Shown one piece after another: positions 25,145 to 34,827 of a stretch of DNA of 64,000 nt. Every line of letters begins with the position of its first letter. The stretch's first letter is position 1. The notes under the pieces were generated by a model. It was not told the DNA's origin and did no database searches. It worked only from the letters and a program-made list of their open reading frames with translations. The translations under genes were made by a program, and so were the position numbers. The stretch comes from Methanoculleus sp. UBA430 (lineage in GTDB: Archaea; Halobacteriota; Methanomicrobia; Methanomicrobiales; Methanoculleaceae): the NCBI RefSeq assembly GCF_002506585.1, contig NZ_DAXW01000010.1, positions 16,892-80,891 of the forward strand, written 5' to 3'.

Positions 25145-25878
25145 CTGGAAAAGCATATCTTGTCGGGTCCGGGCCGGGCGGGCTCGGCCTCATGACGATA
25201 AGGGCCCGTGAGGTGATCGACACGGCGGACGTGGTCCTCTACGACCAGCTCCCGGGCGAGGAGATCCTTGCGACGCTCCCCGAGGACGCCGAACGGATCG
25301 ACTGCGGGAAGTACGGCGGCAGCCACACCCTCGAGCAGGACGAGATCGAGGTGCTGATGGTCGAGCGGGTGAAGGCGGGCAAGACCGTCGTGCGCCTGAA
25401 GGGGGGCGACCCCTTCCTCTTCGGCCGCGGCGGGGAGGAGATCGAGACGCTCCGGGAACACGGTATCAGGGTTGAGGTGGTGCCGGGCGTCACCAGCGCC
25501 ATCGCCGTCCCGGAGATGGTCGGGATCCCGGTCACCCACCGGCGGTACGCGTCGCAGGTGACGTTCATCACCGGCCACGAGGACCCGACGAAGCCCGAGT
25601 CCGCCCTGGACTGGGAGGTCCTCTCGCGGCTGAAGGGGACCCTCGTCATCCTGATGGGCGTCAAAAACCTCCCCGCGATCGCGGCCGCCCTCACGGCGAA
25701 CGGCAAGGACCCCGCAACCCCGGTCGCGATCATCGAGCGCGGCCTCCGGCCCGACCAGCGGGTGACGGTCGGGACCCTCGCCGATGTCGCCGAGAAAGCC
25801 CGAGCCGCAGGCGTCCGGCCCCCGGCGGTGATCGTCATCGGCGGGGTGGTGGAACTGTATGAGGGGTTTGAGGGGTGA
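25141..25878 (+). CDS. cobA: uroporphyrinogen-III C-methyltransferase
   Basis: SAM-dependent methylation of uroporphyrinogen III at C2 and C7 to precorrin-2. The 245-residue protein shows YLVGSGPGGLGLMTIRA, VRLKGGDPFLFGRGGEE and VPGVTSAIAVPEMVGIPVTH, the SUMT signatures. It is the last gene of the operon; its product is the substrate of the first gene's enzyme, so the operon spans glutamyl-tRNA to sirohydrochlorin except for the HemD step. The protein is a stand-alone SUMT, not a HemD fusion. Confidence 0.95.
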   Translation: MTGKAYLVGSGPGGLGLMTIRAREVIDTADVVLYDQLPGEEILATLPEDAERIDCGKYGGSHTLEQDEIEVLMVERVKAGKTVVRLKGGDPFLFGRGGEEIETLREHGIRVEVVPGVTSAIAVPEMVGIPVTHRRYASQVTFITGHEDPTKPESALDWEVLSRLKGTLVILMGVKNLPAIAAALTANGKDPATPVAIIERGLRPDQRVTVGTLADVAEKARAAGVRPPAVIVIGGVVELYEGFEG

Positions 25879-25986
25879 GGAACAGGTTTTCTCTTCCCCT
25901 GTGTCAGTGCAGTTCCTTTTTTTTGACGCTTGTTATGTCATGTTGCGACGAACTGGACCGTTAAAACAAGGAATAACCAGATACAC

Positions 25987-26190
25987 TGGACCGTGGTGGC
26001 TATCGCCCTTGGGGGAGGGGCTGACGGGGAGTGCGAGCGAGAGCGAGCTTGAGCACCGTTAGGTGCGAGGGGGGCTTGCCCCCCTCCCCTGTCTCCACCA
26101 ATCTGGGAAGTCTATAACCCCCACCCCACCCGGCCTTCGGCCTCCTCCCCCGCCCCCTAGGGGCGGGGGCAGCGCGTGGCGATATCCCCC
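25987..26190 (+). mobile_element. MITE-like repeat, copy A
   Basis: Noncoding repeat of about 204 bp. It starts tggaccgtggtggctatcgcc (25987), has a middle part with cccccctcccctgtctcnacc and ccaccccacccggcc, and ends gggcgggggcagcgcgtggc then gatatcc. The reverse complement of 47431-47649 shows the same blocks in the same order. The terminal inverted repeat is well kept at the left and degraded at the right. The intergenic stretch 25879-26374 otherwise holds only an AT-rich part after cobA (25915-25985) and the upstream region of ilvD. No open frame in it is convincing. Confidence 0.75.
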
Positions 26191-26374
26191 CGAAATCTGT
26201 GTATGGTCCTATTTGGCCGAATGAGATGTGATAACTTAAAGAGTGCGCCAGGTAGCGTTCGCGCACGTGACAAACCACCCGCCTTCGTCACGCAAGGAAA
26301 TTCCACCTGCACCACAGCCCGCCCAACCGGAACCCTCTTCTCCCCCCGCGCGCTTACCCTCTACAAGGATTACC

Positions 26375-28018
26375 ATGCGGAGTGAGACGGTTAAGAAAGG
26401 CTACCAGCGTGCTCCGAACCGGGCGCTGCTCAGGTCGCTCGGCGTGACCGACCGGGAGATGGACCAGCCCTTCATCGGTATAGCGAACGCGTATAACACG
26501 ATCGTCCCCGGACATATCCACCTCCGGTCGATCTCACAGAAAGTGCAGGAGGGCATCGCGGCCGCGGGCGGGGTGGCGTTCGAGTTCGGGACCATCGGCA
26601 TCTGCGACGGGATCGCGATGGGCCACGAGGGGATGCGCTACTCGCTCCCCTCGCGGGAGAACATCGCCGACGCCGTCGAGTTGATGGTCGAGGCGCACCG
26701 GTTCGACGGCCTGGTCTCTATCGGGACCTGCGACAAGATCGTCCCCGGTATGCTCATGGCGGCGGTGCGGTGCAACATCCCGACGATCGTCGTCACCGGG
26801 GGCCCGATGCTCCCCGGCTACGCAGCGGGCCGCGAACTCTCCCTCATCGATATCTTCGAGGGCGTGGGCAGGGTCGCCGCCGGCACGATGAGCGAAGAGG
26901 AACTCGGGAGCCTTGAGTGCGCAGCGATGCCCGGCTGCGGGAGCTGCCAGGGACTGTATACCGCAAACACCATGGCGTGCGTGACCGAGGCGCTGGGCCT
27001 CTCCCTCCCGGGGTGTGCCGCCATCCCCGCGGTCGACGCAGCAAAACTCCGCATAGCCCGCGAGAGCGGGGAGCGGGCGGTCGACCTTGTCCGGGAAGGA
27101 ATCCGCCCGCGGGATATCGTCACCCCTACAGGCCTCAAGAACGCCATCCGGGTAGACATGGCGCTTGGCGGGTCGTCGAACACGGTGCTTCACCTGATGG
27201 CCGTCGCCCGCGAGGCAGGGATCCCGCTCGACCTTGAGACCTTCAACGCCGTCGCCGAGGCGACTCCCCACATCTGTCACATGCAGCCCGGCGGCCCGCA
27301 CTCGATGCTCGCCCTCCACCGGGCAGGAGGGATCCCCGCGATATTGAAGATGCTCGAGCGCTACCTCGACGACGCCCCGACGGTCTCGGGCCGCTCAACC
27401 CTTGAGATCGCGAAGAGCGCGCAGGTCACCGACCCGGACGTGATCAAGACGGCCGACGCCCCGGTCAACCCGGCGGGCGGCCTGAAGATCGTGCGGGGAA
27501 CGCTTGCTCCCGACGGCGCGGTCGTCAAGTGCGCTGCCGTACCTGAGGCGATGTGGCGGCACCGGGGCCCGGCGCGGGTTTTTGACGGTGAGGCTGCCGC
27601 GATGGAGGCGATCCTTCACCGTGAGATCGCGGAAGGCGACGTCGTCGTGATCCGTTACGAAGGCCCGCGGGGAGGACCGGGGATGCCTGAAATGCTCTCG
27701 CCGACCTCGGCGCTGATGGGCCTCGGCTATGCCCGGGTTGCCCTGGTCACCGACGGGCGCTTCTCGGGCGGCACCCGGGGCCCGTGCATCGGGCACGTCG
27801 CCCCCGAGGCCGCGGTCGGCGGACCGGTCGGCCTCGTGGAGGACGGCGACGAGATCGTGATCGACCTCTATGCAAAAACCCTCGACCTCATTGTCGAGAG
27901 AGCGACCCTTGAGGAGCGCCGCCGGGCCTGGAAGCCTCCGGAGCGCCGGCTTACGGGCGTGCTCGCCCGCTACGTGCAGACCGTCGAGCAGGCGAACCTC
28001 GGCGCCGTCCAGAGATAA
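26375..28018 (+). CDS. ilvD: dihydroxy-acid dehydratase
   Basis: Fe-S dehydratase of branched-chain amino acid synthesis, converting dihydroxyacids to 2-oxoacids. The 547-residue protein has the cluster cysteines in [13 protein letters not shown] and [19 protein letters not shown], plus [19 protein letters not shown] near the C-terminus. The ATG at 26375 follows aagga; the open frame reaches 26243 but that part is low-complexity and lies just after the MITE-like repeat. It is monocistronic. A T-rich run just after the stop (28021-28032) is a plausible terminator. Confidence 0.96.
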   Translation: MRSETVKKGYQRAPNRALLRSLGVTDREMDQPFIGIANAYNTIVPGHIHLRSISQKVQEGIAAAGGVAFEFGTIGICDGIAMGHEGMRYSLPSRENIADAVELMVEAHRFDGLVSIGTCDKIVPGMLMAAVRCNIPTIVVTGGPMLPGYAAGRELSLIDIFEGVGRVAAGTMSEEELGSLECAAMPGCGSCQGLYTANTMACVTEALGLSLPGCAAIPAVDAAKLRIARESGERAVDLVREGIRPRDIVTPTGLKNAIRVDMALGGSSNTVLHLMAVAREAGIPLDLETFNAVAEATPHICHMQPGGPHSMLALHRAGGIPAILKMLERYLDDAPTVSGRSTLEIAKSAQVTDPDVIKTADAPVNPAGGLKIVRGTLAPDGAVVKCAAVPEAMWRHRGPARVFDGEAAAMEAILHREIAEGDVVVIRYEGPRGGPGMPEMLSPTSALMGLGYARVALVTDGRFSGGTRGPCIGHVAPEAAVGGPVGLVEDGDEIVIDLYAKTLDLIVERATLEERRRAWKPPERRLTGVLARYVQTVEQANLGAVQR

Positions 28019-28351
28019 CTCCTCTTTTTTTGGGGAGCGCATACCCCTCGCCGGCGCCGTGGCCCCTGCTGAAGAAAGTTGTTATAAACCATTGGAATTT
28101 GTTAACGTACCTTGTAACGGCGTCATGGTGAACCGGGTACCCCGCGCCCCTGATCCGGGCATTGATGTACAGAGGTGTTCCGGCATTCTCGGCTCTATCG
28201 CGGCCCGGAATGCCGTTTGTTTCTCCGGCTCCCGGACTGCGCGTTGCCCCGCAACATGCAGGTATATACCTTTTTAACCCTCGAGAGTAACCCCCTCTTC
28301 AGAGGCGCACCTATCCGAGACGGTCGCCCACAACGCTTATGGAGTACATAG
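28019..28351. other. intergenic region ilvD - carbonic anhydrase
   Basis: After a T-rich run (ctcctcttttttttgggg, 28018-28035) there is no supported gene for about 330 bp. Near the right end, caggtatatacctttttaac (28258-28277) contains a short palindrome and a TATA-like tatata, about 80 bp before the carbonic anhydrase start. Nothing else stands out. Confidence 0.5.
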
Positions 28352-28933
28352 ATGATCGAGAAGTTTCTTGAGGGTAACAAGCGGTTCCTGGAAGAAGATT
28401 TCGACAAAGACCCTGAGCATTACGGTCCGCTGGCGTCAGGCCAGCACCCGGTGGTCCTCTGGATCGGGTGCTCGGACTCACGAGTAGATCCCGAGCGCAT
28501 CACAGGCTCGAAGGCCGGGGAGATCTTCGTACAGCGGAACATCGGCAACATCGTCCCGGTTCACGACTGGAACTTCGCGACCGTGCTCGAGTACGCGGTC
28601 AACCACCTCAAGGTCGGAGATATCGCCGTCTGCGGCCACTCGGACTGCGGCGCCATAAAGGGCCTTGACCACGAGAGCACGGACGCCTACATTCCGCTCT
28701 GGCTCAACAACGCTATGGAGGCGAAACGCCGTGTCGATGCCAGGATGCAGGTGCCGCAAAGCCCCGAGGAGGAGAAGACCCGGCGGCGGCTCATCGAGAT
28801 TGAGAACGTCGGCCTGCAGCTTGAGCACCTCCGCACCTACCCGCCGGTCAGGGCTGCGGAAAAAGAAGGGCGGGTCCGGCTCCACGGCCTGTACTTCGAC
28901 CTCGCGACCGGAGAGTTGAAGAAGATCTTCTAA
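28352..28933 (+). CDS. beta-class carbonic anhydrase
   Basis: Zinc enzyme interconverting CO2 and bicarbonate, useful to a CO2-reducing methanogen. The 193-residue protein has the zinc ligands in IGCSDSRVDPE (Cys and Asp) and AVCGHSDCGAIKG (His and Cys), in the expected spacing. It also has FVQRNIGNIVPVHD and ends GLYFDLATGELKKIF, typical of the family. No signal peptide is seen, so it is cytoplasmic. The 3' end overlaps the convergent gene by 4 bp. Confidence 0.95.
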   Translation: MIEKFLEGNKRFLEEDFDKDPEHYGPLASGQHPVVLWIGCSDSRVDPERITGSKAGEIFVQRNIGNIVPVHDWNFATVLEYAVNHLKVGDIAVCGHSDCGAIKGLDHESTDAYIPLWLNNAMEAKRRVDARMQVPQSPEEEKTRRRLIEIENVGLQLEHLRTYPPVRAAEKEGRVRLHGLYFDLATGELKKIF

Positions 28934-29274
28934 GACTCTTCAAGAGCATACTCAATCTCTTCTTTTATCAGGTCGAGCGAGACCCTCCCGATAGACGTAA
29001 GCCGCCCGTTGACGAGGATGATCGGGATAGGCGGGTGGCGTTCCTCGATGATCGTTCTGATGTGATCGGGCATCGCCTCGTCAAGCAGGGTCGTCTTCAC
29101 CTCGACCCTATCGCCATACAGGTCGAGGAGTTCGTCGCGCAGGGCGCCGATGGCGTCCATCAGGCTATTCGATGGGTAACAGGTATCGAGGCCGCAGGAT
29201 CGCGTCTCGTCGCAGGGGAACGGGCCGCATTCGGACTCCATAAACCCGACAATCTCAACAATCACTTCTGCCAT
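28930..29274 (-). CDS. small thioredoxin-like Cys-rich protein
   Basis: A 114-residue protein. The N-terminus EIVGFMESECGPFPCDETRS contains CxxxxC, followed by a further pair in SCGLDTC, and the C-terminal half PPIPIILVNGRLTSIGRVS resembles the cis-proline and last strand-helix of a thioredoxin fold. This fits a small redox protein or metallochaperone, but the exact family is not certain. It precedes, on the same strand, no close partner; the flavoprotein gene lies 29 bp upstream, so the two may be co-transcribed. Confidence 0.65.
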   Translation of the reverse strand: MAEVIVEIVGFMESECGPFPCDETRSCGLDTCYPSNSLMDAIGALRDELLDLYGDRVEVKTTLLDEAMPDHIRTIIEERHPPIPIILVNGRLTSIGRVSLDLIKEEIEYALEES

Positions 29275-29303
29275 GCATCATCGGTGGGGGATTTGAGAAT
29301 ATA

Positions 29304-30188
29304 TTATTCTTCGTCCCGAGGAGCGAGCAGCGCACGCAGTGCCGCCCGGATGTCGCCTTCAGCCCCCTCGATCTTCTCCACATCCCGCACCCTGTCGAGG
29401 TCGCCGACCAGCACCGGCCCGGTCGGGCGGATACCCAGGTTCTCCATGAACATGCCGACCACACGTGTTACGCAGACGAACGGTTCGGCTCCCCGCCGAC
29501 CTGCGACGGCGACGAGCAGGCCCCGGGCATGCACCTCTTTCTCCAATACCTTCTCACGGGCGTGAAGCCACTGGCAACGGTCTATCACCGCTTTGAGGCC
29601 CGCCGGGACGGTGCCGGTGTAGACCGGGGTGCAGACGACGAGGACGGAGGCAGACTCGATTGCACGGATGATGGGGGGCATATCGTCGTCAACCGGGCAG
29701 TAACCGTTGTTGTAGCAGGTGTAGCAGCCGATGCACGGGCGGATATCCATCTCCTGCAGAAAGAAGATCCGGGAGGAGAGGCCGGATCGGGCGGCCTCGT
29801 CGTCGCACCATGACGCAATCGCTGCTGAGTTCCCGAACCGGCGCGGGCTCCCCTGCAGGATGACGACGTCCGTCGTGCCGCCGCCCGGAAGCGGCCGGAT
29901 GAAGACCCGCGGCCGGGTGTAGATATGGGGGCGGGATGCCACGTCGTGCGCGAGCCGGGCAAAGACGATCTCGGCCGCCACCCGGGTGTCCAGGAGGGAA
30001 CCCTGGCGTGCGCTCTCGTAGGAGTTGATGGCATAGGTGTAGACCACCTCGGTGCCGCGGATAACCGTGATGGTGTACCTGACCATGCCCGGATAGATGC
30101 GCCCGAGATCCTCGCACGTGAGCCTGACGGTAAACGTCCCATCGGGTGTCTCAATCGTTGCGGTCTTCTCCTCCGCGCTCCCGGTCAT
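29304..30188 (-). CDS. iron-sulfur flavoprotein / NADPH-dependent FMN reductase family
   Basis: A 294-residue protein. The C-terminal ~190 residues are a flavodoxin-like NADPH-dependent FMN reductase domain (VVILQGSPRRFGNSAAIA) with the compact cysteine motif CIGCYTCYNNGYCP of methanogen iron-sulfur flavoproteins, then VVCTPVYTGTVPAGLKAVID. Residues ~1-95 are an extra domain of alternating strands with no motif I recognise. Isf proteins transfer electrons between ferredoxin and other acceptors or reduce oxygen species. The small thioredoxin-like gene downstream is consistent with a redox role. Confidence 0.85.
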   Translation of the reverse strand: MTGSAEEKTATIETPDGTFTVRLTCEDLGRIYPGMVRYTITVIRGTEVVYTYAINSYESARQGSLLDTRVAAEIVFARLAHDVASRPHIYTRPRVFIRPLPGGGTTDVVILQGSPRRFGNSAAIASWCDDEAARSGLSSRIFFLQEMDIRPCIGCYTCYNNGYCPVDDDMPPIIRAIESASVLVVCTPVYTGTVPAGLKAVIDRCQWLHAREKVLEKEVHARGLLVAVAGRRGAEPFVCVTRVVGMFMENLGIRPTGPVLVGDLDRVRDVEKIEGAEGDIRAALRALLAPRDEE

Positions 30189-30331
30189 CAGGTCTCACCC
30201 GGCGCTCTGTGAACTTCAATATTTCGGACCGCCGCGCTCTGTAACTACGCATTTCCGGCGGGGGTTCCTGGAAGCGGTTCGATCCGTCACTACCGTTAAT
30301 AAGGAATCTGCCCCACATGATATGGTAATTC

Positions 30332-31384
30332 ATGAAGGCGGTTCTGGGTCTTGAAGACGGAACATTTGTTGTAGGGGATGGTTTTGGCGTTGAGGGGGTA
30401 TGTTCCGGTGAACTCGTCTTCTCGACGCAGATGACCGGTTACATGGAGGCATTGACGGACCCCAGTTATGCCGGGCAGGTATTGATGTTTACCTACCCCC
30501 TCATCGGAAATTACGGTGTAGATCACCAGAATTTTGAGAGTCCAGAGGTCCACGCGCGGGGCTGCGTCGTGCGGGAGGTCTCCCGCACACCCACAACGCA
30601 ACCATCGGTTGCAGTATATTTTGAAGAAAACGGCCTTCGGGGTATATCGGGCGTCGATACTCGCAGCCTGACAATAAAGACCCGGACGGTCGGTACGCTC
30701 CGGGCAGCCCTCATCGTCGGGAGCGACGACGGAGAAGATGCTGTCCGGCACGCCAGGACTGCCCCTCCTATCAGCGATCTCGATCTGATCGGGAGCGTCT
30801 CCTGCCCCGAGCCCTACCGGATCAGCGGCCCCGGAAAAAGGATCGCCGTCATCGACCTCGGTGTAAAGCGGCATATTCTCTCAAGCCTCAGCCACCGCGG
30901 CGCCGATATCCGCGTCTTCCCGCACACCGCCACACCTGACGAGGTGATGGCGGCAGAGCCCGACGCACTCTTCGTCAGCAACGGGCCCGGCGACCCGCGA
31001 CGGGCAACAGGCGCCATTCGATGCGTCCGGGACCTCGCGGGCGAGGTGCCGGTCATCGGCATCTGCATGGGTATCCAGGTAGCCGCCCTTGCGCTCGGTG
31101 CCGAGACCTACAAGATGAAGTTCGGACATAGGGGAACGAACCAGCCGGTCCGTTATCGGGACGGGAGCATCTACATCACGACACAGAACCACGGTTTTGC
31201 GGTGGACGAAGAGACGCTACCCGAAGGATGCACCGTCTCGTACCGGAACGTGAACGACGGCACGGTCGAGGGGTTCGAGAACGCGGATCTCAATATCACC
31301 TGCGTCCAGTTCCATCCGGAGGCGCACGGCGGGCCGCGGGATACGGAGATGCACTTCTTTGACCGCGTCTACGGGGGGATCTAG
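30332..31384 (+). CDS. carA: carbamoyl-phosphate synthase small subunit
   Basis: Glutamine amidotransferase subunit supplying ammonia for carbamoyl phosphate, used for arginine and pyrimidines. 350 residues. The N-terminal domain starts AVLGLEDGTFVVGDGFG; the class I amidotransferase domain has SNGPGDPRRA, the nucleophile in PVIGICMGIQVAALALG and the His/Glu pair in VQFHPEAHGGPRD. TATA-like gttaataag lies about 30 bp before the ATG, so the mRNA may be nearly leaderless. carB follows after 2 bp. Confidence 0.97.
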   Translation: MKAVLGLEDGTFVVGDGFGVEGVCSGELVFSTQMTGYMEALTDPSYAGQVLMFTYPLIGNYGVDHQNFESPEVHARGCVVREVSRTPTTQPSVAVYFEENGLRGISGVDTRSLTIKTRTVGTLRAALIVGSDDGEDAVRHARTAPPISDLDLIGSVSCPEPYRISGPGKRIAVIDLGVKRHILSSLSHRGADIRVFPHTATPDEVMAAEPDALFVSNGPGDPRRATGAIRCVRDLAGEVPVIGICMGIQVAALALGAETYKMKFGHRGTNQPVRYRDGSIYITTQNHGFAVDEETLPEGCTVSYRNVNDGTVEGFENADLNITCVQFHPEAHGGPRDTEMHFFDRVYGGI

Positions 31385-31386
31385 TC

Positions 31387-34300
31387 ATGCCGAAGAAATC
31401 TCACATCAAAAAGGTCCTCATCATCGGCTCCGGCCCAATCCAGATAGGGCAGGCGGCCGAGTTCGACTTCTCGGGATCGCAGGCCTGCCGGGCGCTCCGG
31501 GAAGAGGGTGTCGAGGTCGTCCTCGTCAACTCGAACCCCGCGACGATCCAGACCGACCCGGACACGGCCGATGTCATCTATATCGAGCCCCTGAAGGCTG
31601 ATATCATAGCCAGGATCATTCAGAAAGAGAAGCCGGACGGTATCCTGAGCGGCATGGGCGGCCAGACCGGCCTGAACATGACGGCGGAGCTCGCGGAGAT
31701 AGGTGCGCTTGAGGGCGTGGAGATCCTGGGGACCCCGCTTGAGGCAATCTACCGGGGAGAAGACCGGGAGCAGTTCCGGGATCTGATGAATGAGATCGGC
31801 GAGCCCGTCCCCCGGAGCATGATCCTCGAGAATATGAACCAGATCGACGAGGCCATCCGCGAGGTCGGCCTCCCGGCGATCATCAGGCCGGCGTACACCC
31901 TCGGCGGCTCCGGCGGCGGCGTGGCGCACACGCCCGAGGAGATGCGGCGGATCATCGAGATCGGTCTCACCCGCTCCCGCATCCACCAGGTGCTCGTGGA
32001 GGAGAGCGTTGCCGGGTGGAAGGAGATCGAGTTCGAGGTGATGCGGGACGCGGCAGACACCTGCATCATCGTCTGCGGTATGGAGAACGTCGACCCGATG
32101 GGCATCCATACCGGCGAGAGCGTCGTCGTCGCGCCCATCCTCACGCTACGGGACGACGAGTTCCAGACGCTCCGGACCGCTGCCATCAAGATCATCCGGG
32201 CGCTCGATGTCCAGGGCGGGTGCAACATCCAGTTCGCCTACAAAGACGGCGACTATCGGATCATCGAGGTGAACCCCCGGGTCTCGCGGTCGTCCGCACT
32301 CGCGTCCAAGGCGACCGGCTACCCGATCGCCCGGGTGGCGGCGAAGATCGCGATCGGGCTGCGGCTCGACGAGATCATGAACCCGGTCACCGGCGTCACC
32401 CCGGCATCCTTCGAGCCTGCCGTCGACTACGTGGTGGTGAAGGTGCCGCGGTGGCCGTTTGACAAGTTCAAGTCCGCGGACCGGACGCTCACCACGGCGA
32501 TGAAGAGCACCGGTGAGGTGATGGCGATCGGGCGGACGGTCGAGGAGGCGTTCAAGAAGGCGCTCCGGTCGCTCGATAACGATATGCAGCGGCACACGAG
32601 CCAGAGTGAGATCCGGATGATCCTTACGTCCCCGACGGACGAGCGGTTCGGGTGCCTCTTTGACGCCTTCCGCGAGGGGTTCACGGTCGAGGAGGTTGCC
32701 GGTCTCACCGCCATCACGCCATTCTTTTTAGAGAAGATCAAGAACATTGTGGACCTCGAACGGAAACTCGAGACCGCTTTTGCGCCGGAGGAGATCCGGG
32801 TCGCGAGACGTTACGGCTTTTCGGACGAGGACCTGCAGGCGCTGACGGGAAAGACCCCCGATGAGATCGCGGCTATCGCCGGGAGGCCGACCTACAAGAT
32901 GGTGGACACCTGCGCCGCGGAGTTCCCGGCCACCACACCCTACTTCTACTCCACGTGGGAGGAGGGGTGCGAACTCTCCCGAAACGACGCGAAGAAGGTG
33001 CTGATCCTCGGCTCCGGGCCGATCCGGATCGGGCAGGGGATCGAGTTCGACTACTGCACCGTCCACGCGGTGATGGCGCTCCGTGAGGAAGAGGGGATCG
33101 AGGTCCACATCGTCAACAACAACCCCGAGACGGTCTCGACCGACGCCGATACATCCGACCGGCTCTTCTTTGAGCCGATGCAGCTTGAAGACGTCGTGAA
33201 CATCCTCAGGATGGACGACTACTACGGCGTCATGGTCCAGTTCGGCGGCCAGAACTCGGTGAACCTGGCCGTGCCGCTGGAAGCGGAGATCCGGCGCCTC
33301 GGCCTTACGACAAGGATCCTCGGCACGTCGCCCGATGCCATGGATGCGGCGGAAGACCGCGACCGGTTCAGCCGGCTTCTCACCCGGCTTGATATCCCGA
33401 GCCCGGCGAACTCTTCCGCCTACTCGGAGGACGAGGCGCGAACGATGGCGCGGGCGATCGGCTACCCGGTGCTGGTCCGGCCGTCCTACGTCCTTGGCGG
33501 GCGGGCGATGGAACTCGTCCACGACGATGCCGAACTCGAGAGTTACATCACAGAGGCCGTCCGGGTGAGCAAGAAGCACCCGGTGCTGATCGACTCCTTC
33601 CTCCAGGGCGCCGTCGAGATCGACGTCGATGCGGTCTCCGACGGGACGGACGTCCTGATCGGCGGGATCATGGAGCATATCGAGTGGGCCGGCGTCCACT
33701 CCGGCGACTCGGCCTGCGTCATCCCGCCGCAGTCCCTCTCTCCATCTGTCATCGCGCGGGTGCGCGACTACACGAAGAGGATCGCCCTCGGTCTTGGTGT
33801 CGTCGGGCTGATCAACATCCAGTATGCCGTCCAGAACGACGTCGTCTACGTCCTGGAAGCAAACCCGCGTGCGAGCCGGACCGTGCCGTTCGTCGCGAAG
33901 GCGACGGGCATCGCGCTCGCGAAGCTCGCCGCGAAGGTGATGGTCGGCAAGAAACTGGCCGATATGAATGTTGCCGAGCCCGAGATCGAGCACGTCGCGG
34001 TCAAAGAGGTGCTCCTCCCCTTCAACAAGCTCCCCGGCGTGGACACCGTGCTCGGGCCGGAGATGAAGAGCACCGGCGAGGTGATGGGGATCGACTACGA
34101 CTTCGGCCGTGCCTACTACAAGGCATGCACCGCCGCAGAGAACACCCTGCCGACGACGGGCAACGTCTTCATATCGGTGACAAACGAGCAGAAGGAGGAG
34201 CTCCTCCCGATCGCGCGAAAGCTCCGCGACCTCGGCCTTTCCCTCTACGGTACGAGCGGGACGGTCGATTACCTCACCCAGAACGGCGTCGAGACCAACC

Positions 34301-34557
34301 TCGTGCGGAAGGTCCAGGAAGGGTCCCCGAACGTCATCGACGTCATGCGCTCCGGGGGAATCCGGCTGATCATCAACACCCCGGCGGACAAGGCGTCGCG
34401 GCAGGACCACATCCAGATCATGCGGGCCGCCGTCGATTACGGCATACCCTATATCACAACGCTTCAGGCGGCCCGGGCTGCGGCGATGGCGATCGACGCC
34501 ATCAAGCGCGAGGAGATCACCCTCGAACCGCTCGGGCACTACATCGGGTCGGCGTGA
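31387..34557 (+). CDS. carB: carbamoyl-phosphate synthase large subunit
   Basis: Full-length 1056-residue synthetase with two homologous ATP-grasp halves. Half one starts KVLIIGSGPIQIGQAAEFDF; half two, about residue 538, starts KVLILGSGPIRIGQGIEFDY. Substrate-binding blocks include GGSGGGVAHTPEE and RPSYVLGGRAMELV. The C-terminal MGS-like allosteric domain (LYGTSGTVDYLTQNG) is present. It is not split, unlike in some archaea. With carA it feeds argF and pyrC, both in this window. Confidence 0.97.
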   Translation: MPKKSHIKKVLIIGSGPIQIGQAAEFDFSGSQACRALREEGVEVVLVNSNPATIQTDPDTADVIYIEPLKADIIARIIQKEKPDGILSGMGGQTGLNMTAELAEIGALEGVEILGTPLEAIYRGEDREQFRDLMNEIGEPVPRSMILENMNQIDEAIREVGLPAIIRPAYTLGGSGGGVAHTPEEMRRIIEIGLTRSRIHQVLVEESVAGWKEIEFEVMRDAADTCIIVCGMENVDPMGIHTGESVVVAPILTLRDDEFQTLRTAAIKIIRALDVQGGCNIQFAYKDGDYRIIEVNPRVSRSSALASKATGYPIARVAAKIAIGLRLDEIMNPVTGVTPASFEPAVDYVVVKVPRWPFDKFKSADRTLTTAMKSTGEVMAIGRTVEEAFKKALRSLDNDMQRHTSQSEIRMILTSPTDERFGCLFDAFREGFTVEEVAGLTAITPFFLEKIKNIVDLERKLETAFAPEEIRVARRYGFSDEDLQALTGKTPDEIAAIAGRPTYKMVDTCAAEFPATTPYFYSTWEEGCELSRNDAKKVLILGSGPIRIGQGIEFDYCTVHAVMALREEEGIEVHIVNNNPETVSTDADTSDRLFFEPMQLEDVVNILRMDDYYGVMVQFGGQNSVNLAVPLEAEIRRLGLTTRILGTSPDAMDAAEDRDRFSRLLTRLDIPSPANSSAYSEDEARTMARAIGYPVLVRPSYVLGGRAMELVHDDAELESYITEAVRVSKKHPVLIDSFLQGAVEIDVDAVSDGTDVLIGGIMEHIEWAGVHSGDSACVIPPQSLSPSVIARVRDYTKRIALGLGVVGLINIQYAVQNDVVYVLEANPRASRTVPFVAKATGIALAKLAAKVMVGKKLADMNVAEPEIEHVAVKEVLLPFNKLPGVDTVLGPEMKSTGEVMGIDYDFGRAYYKACTAAENTLPTTGNVFISVTNEQKEELLPIARKLRDLGLSLYGTSGTVDYLTQNGVETNLVRKVQEGSPNVIDVMRSGGIRLIINTPADKASRQDHIQIMRAAVDYGIPYITTLQAARAAAMAIDAIKREEITLEPLGHYIGSA

Positions 34558-34827
34558 TCTGGGATTTGGTCCCCCTCTCTTTTTGTTCCGGTGTTGCCGT
34601 CCACTTCAGCTCACGCGAAGAGCGACGGGTCGAAGGGTGCGACGTTCCAACGAACAGCTGTCCGTAGGGCAGGAGTTCGAGAGGGCCGAAGGTCTTCTCA
34701 TGCTCACTTCATTCGCACTTCCCTTTGTCCCCACCCCCCTCATGGTGATGTCTCCTCGGAATCCGTGTCTGGGACACAAACGATGACTCTCCCAAGAGAG
34801 TTTCAACAAAGCCGAAAAAAGAGGGGG

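Noticed and set aside
32728..34539. 603-residue minus-strand frame inside carB
   Set aside because: Antisense to a full-length carbamoyl-phosphate synthase with intact motifs; composition is that of a GC-rich shadow.
34558..34827. Possible repeat or RNA between carB and the binding-protein gene
   Set aside because: No clear symmetry or similarity to the other repeats in the window; nothing supportable seen.
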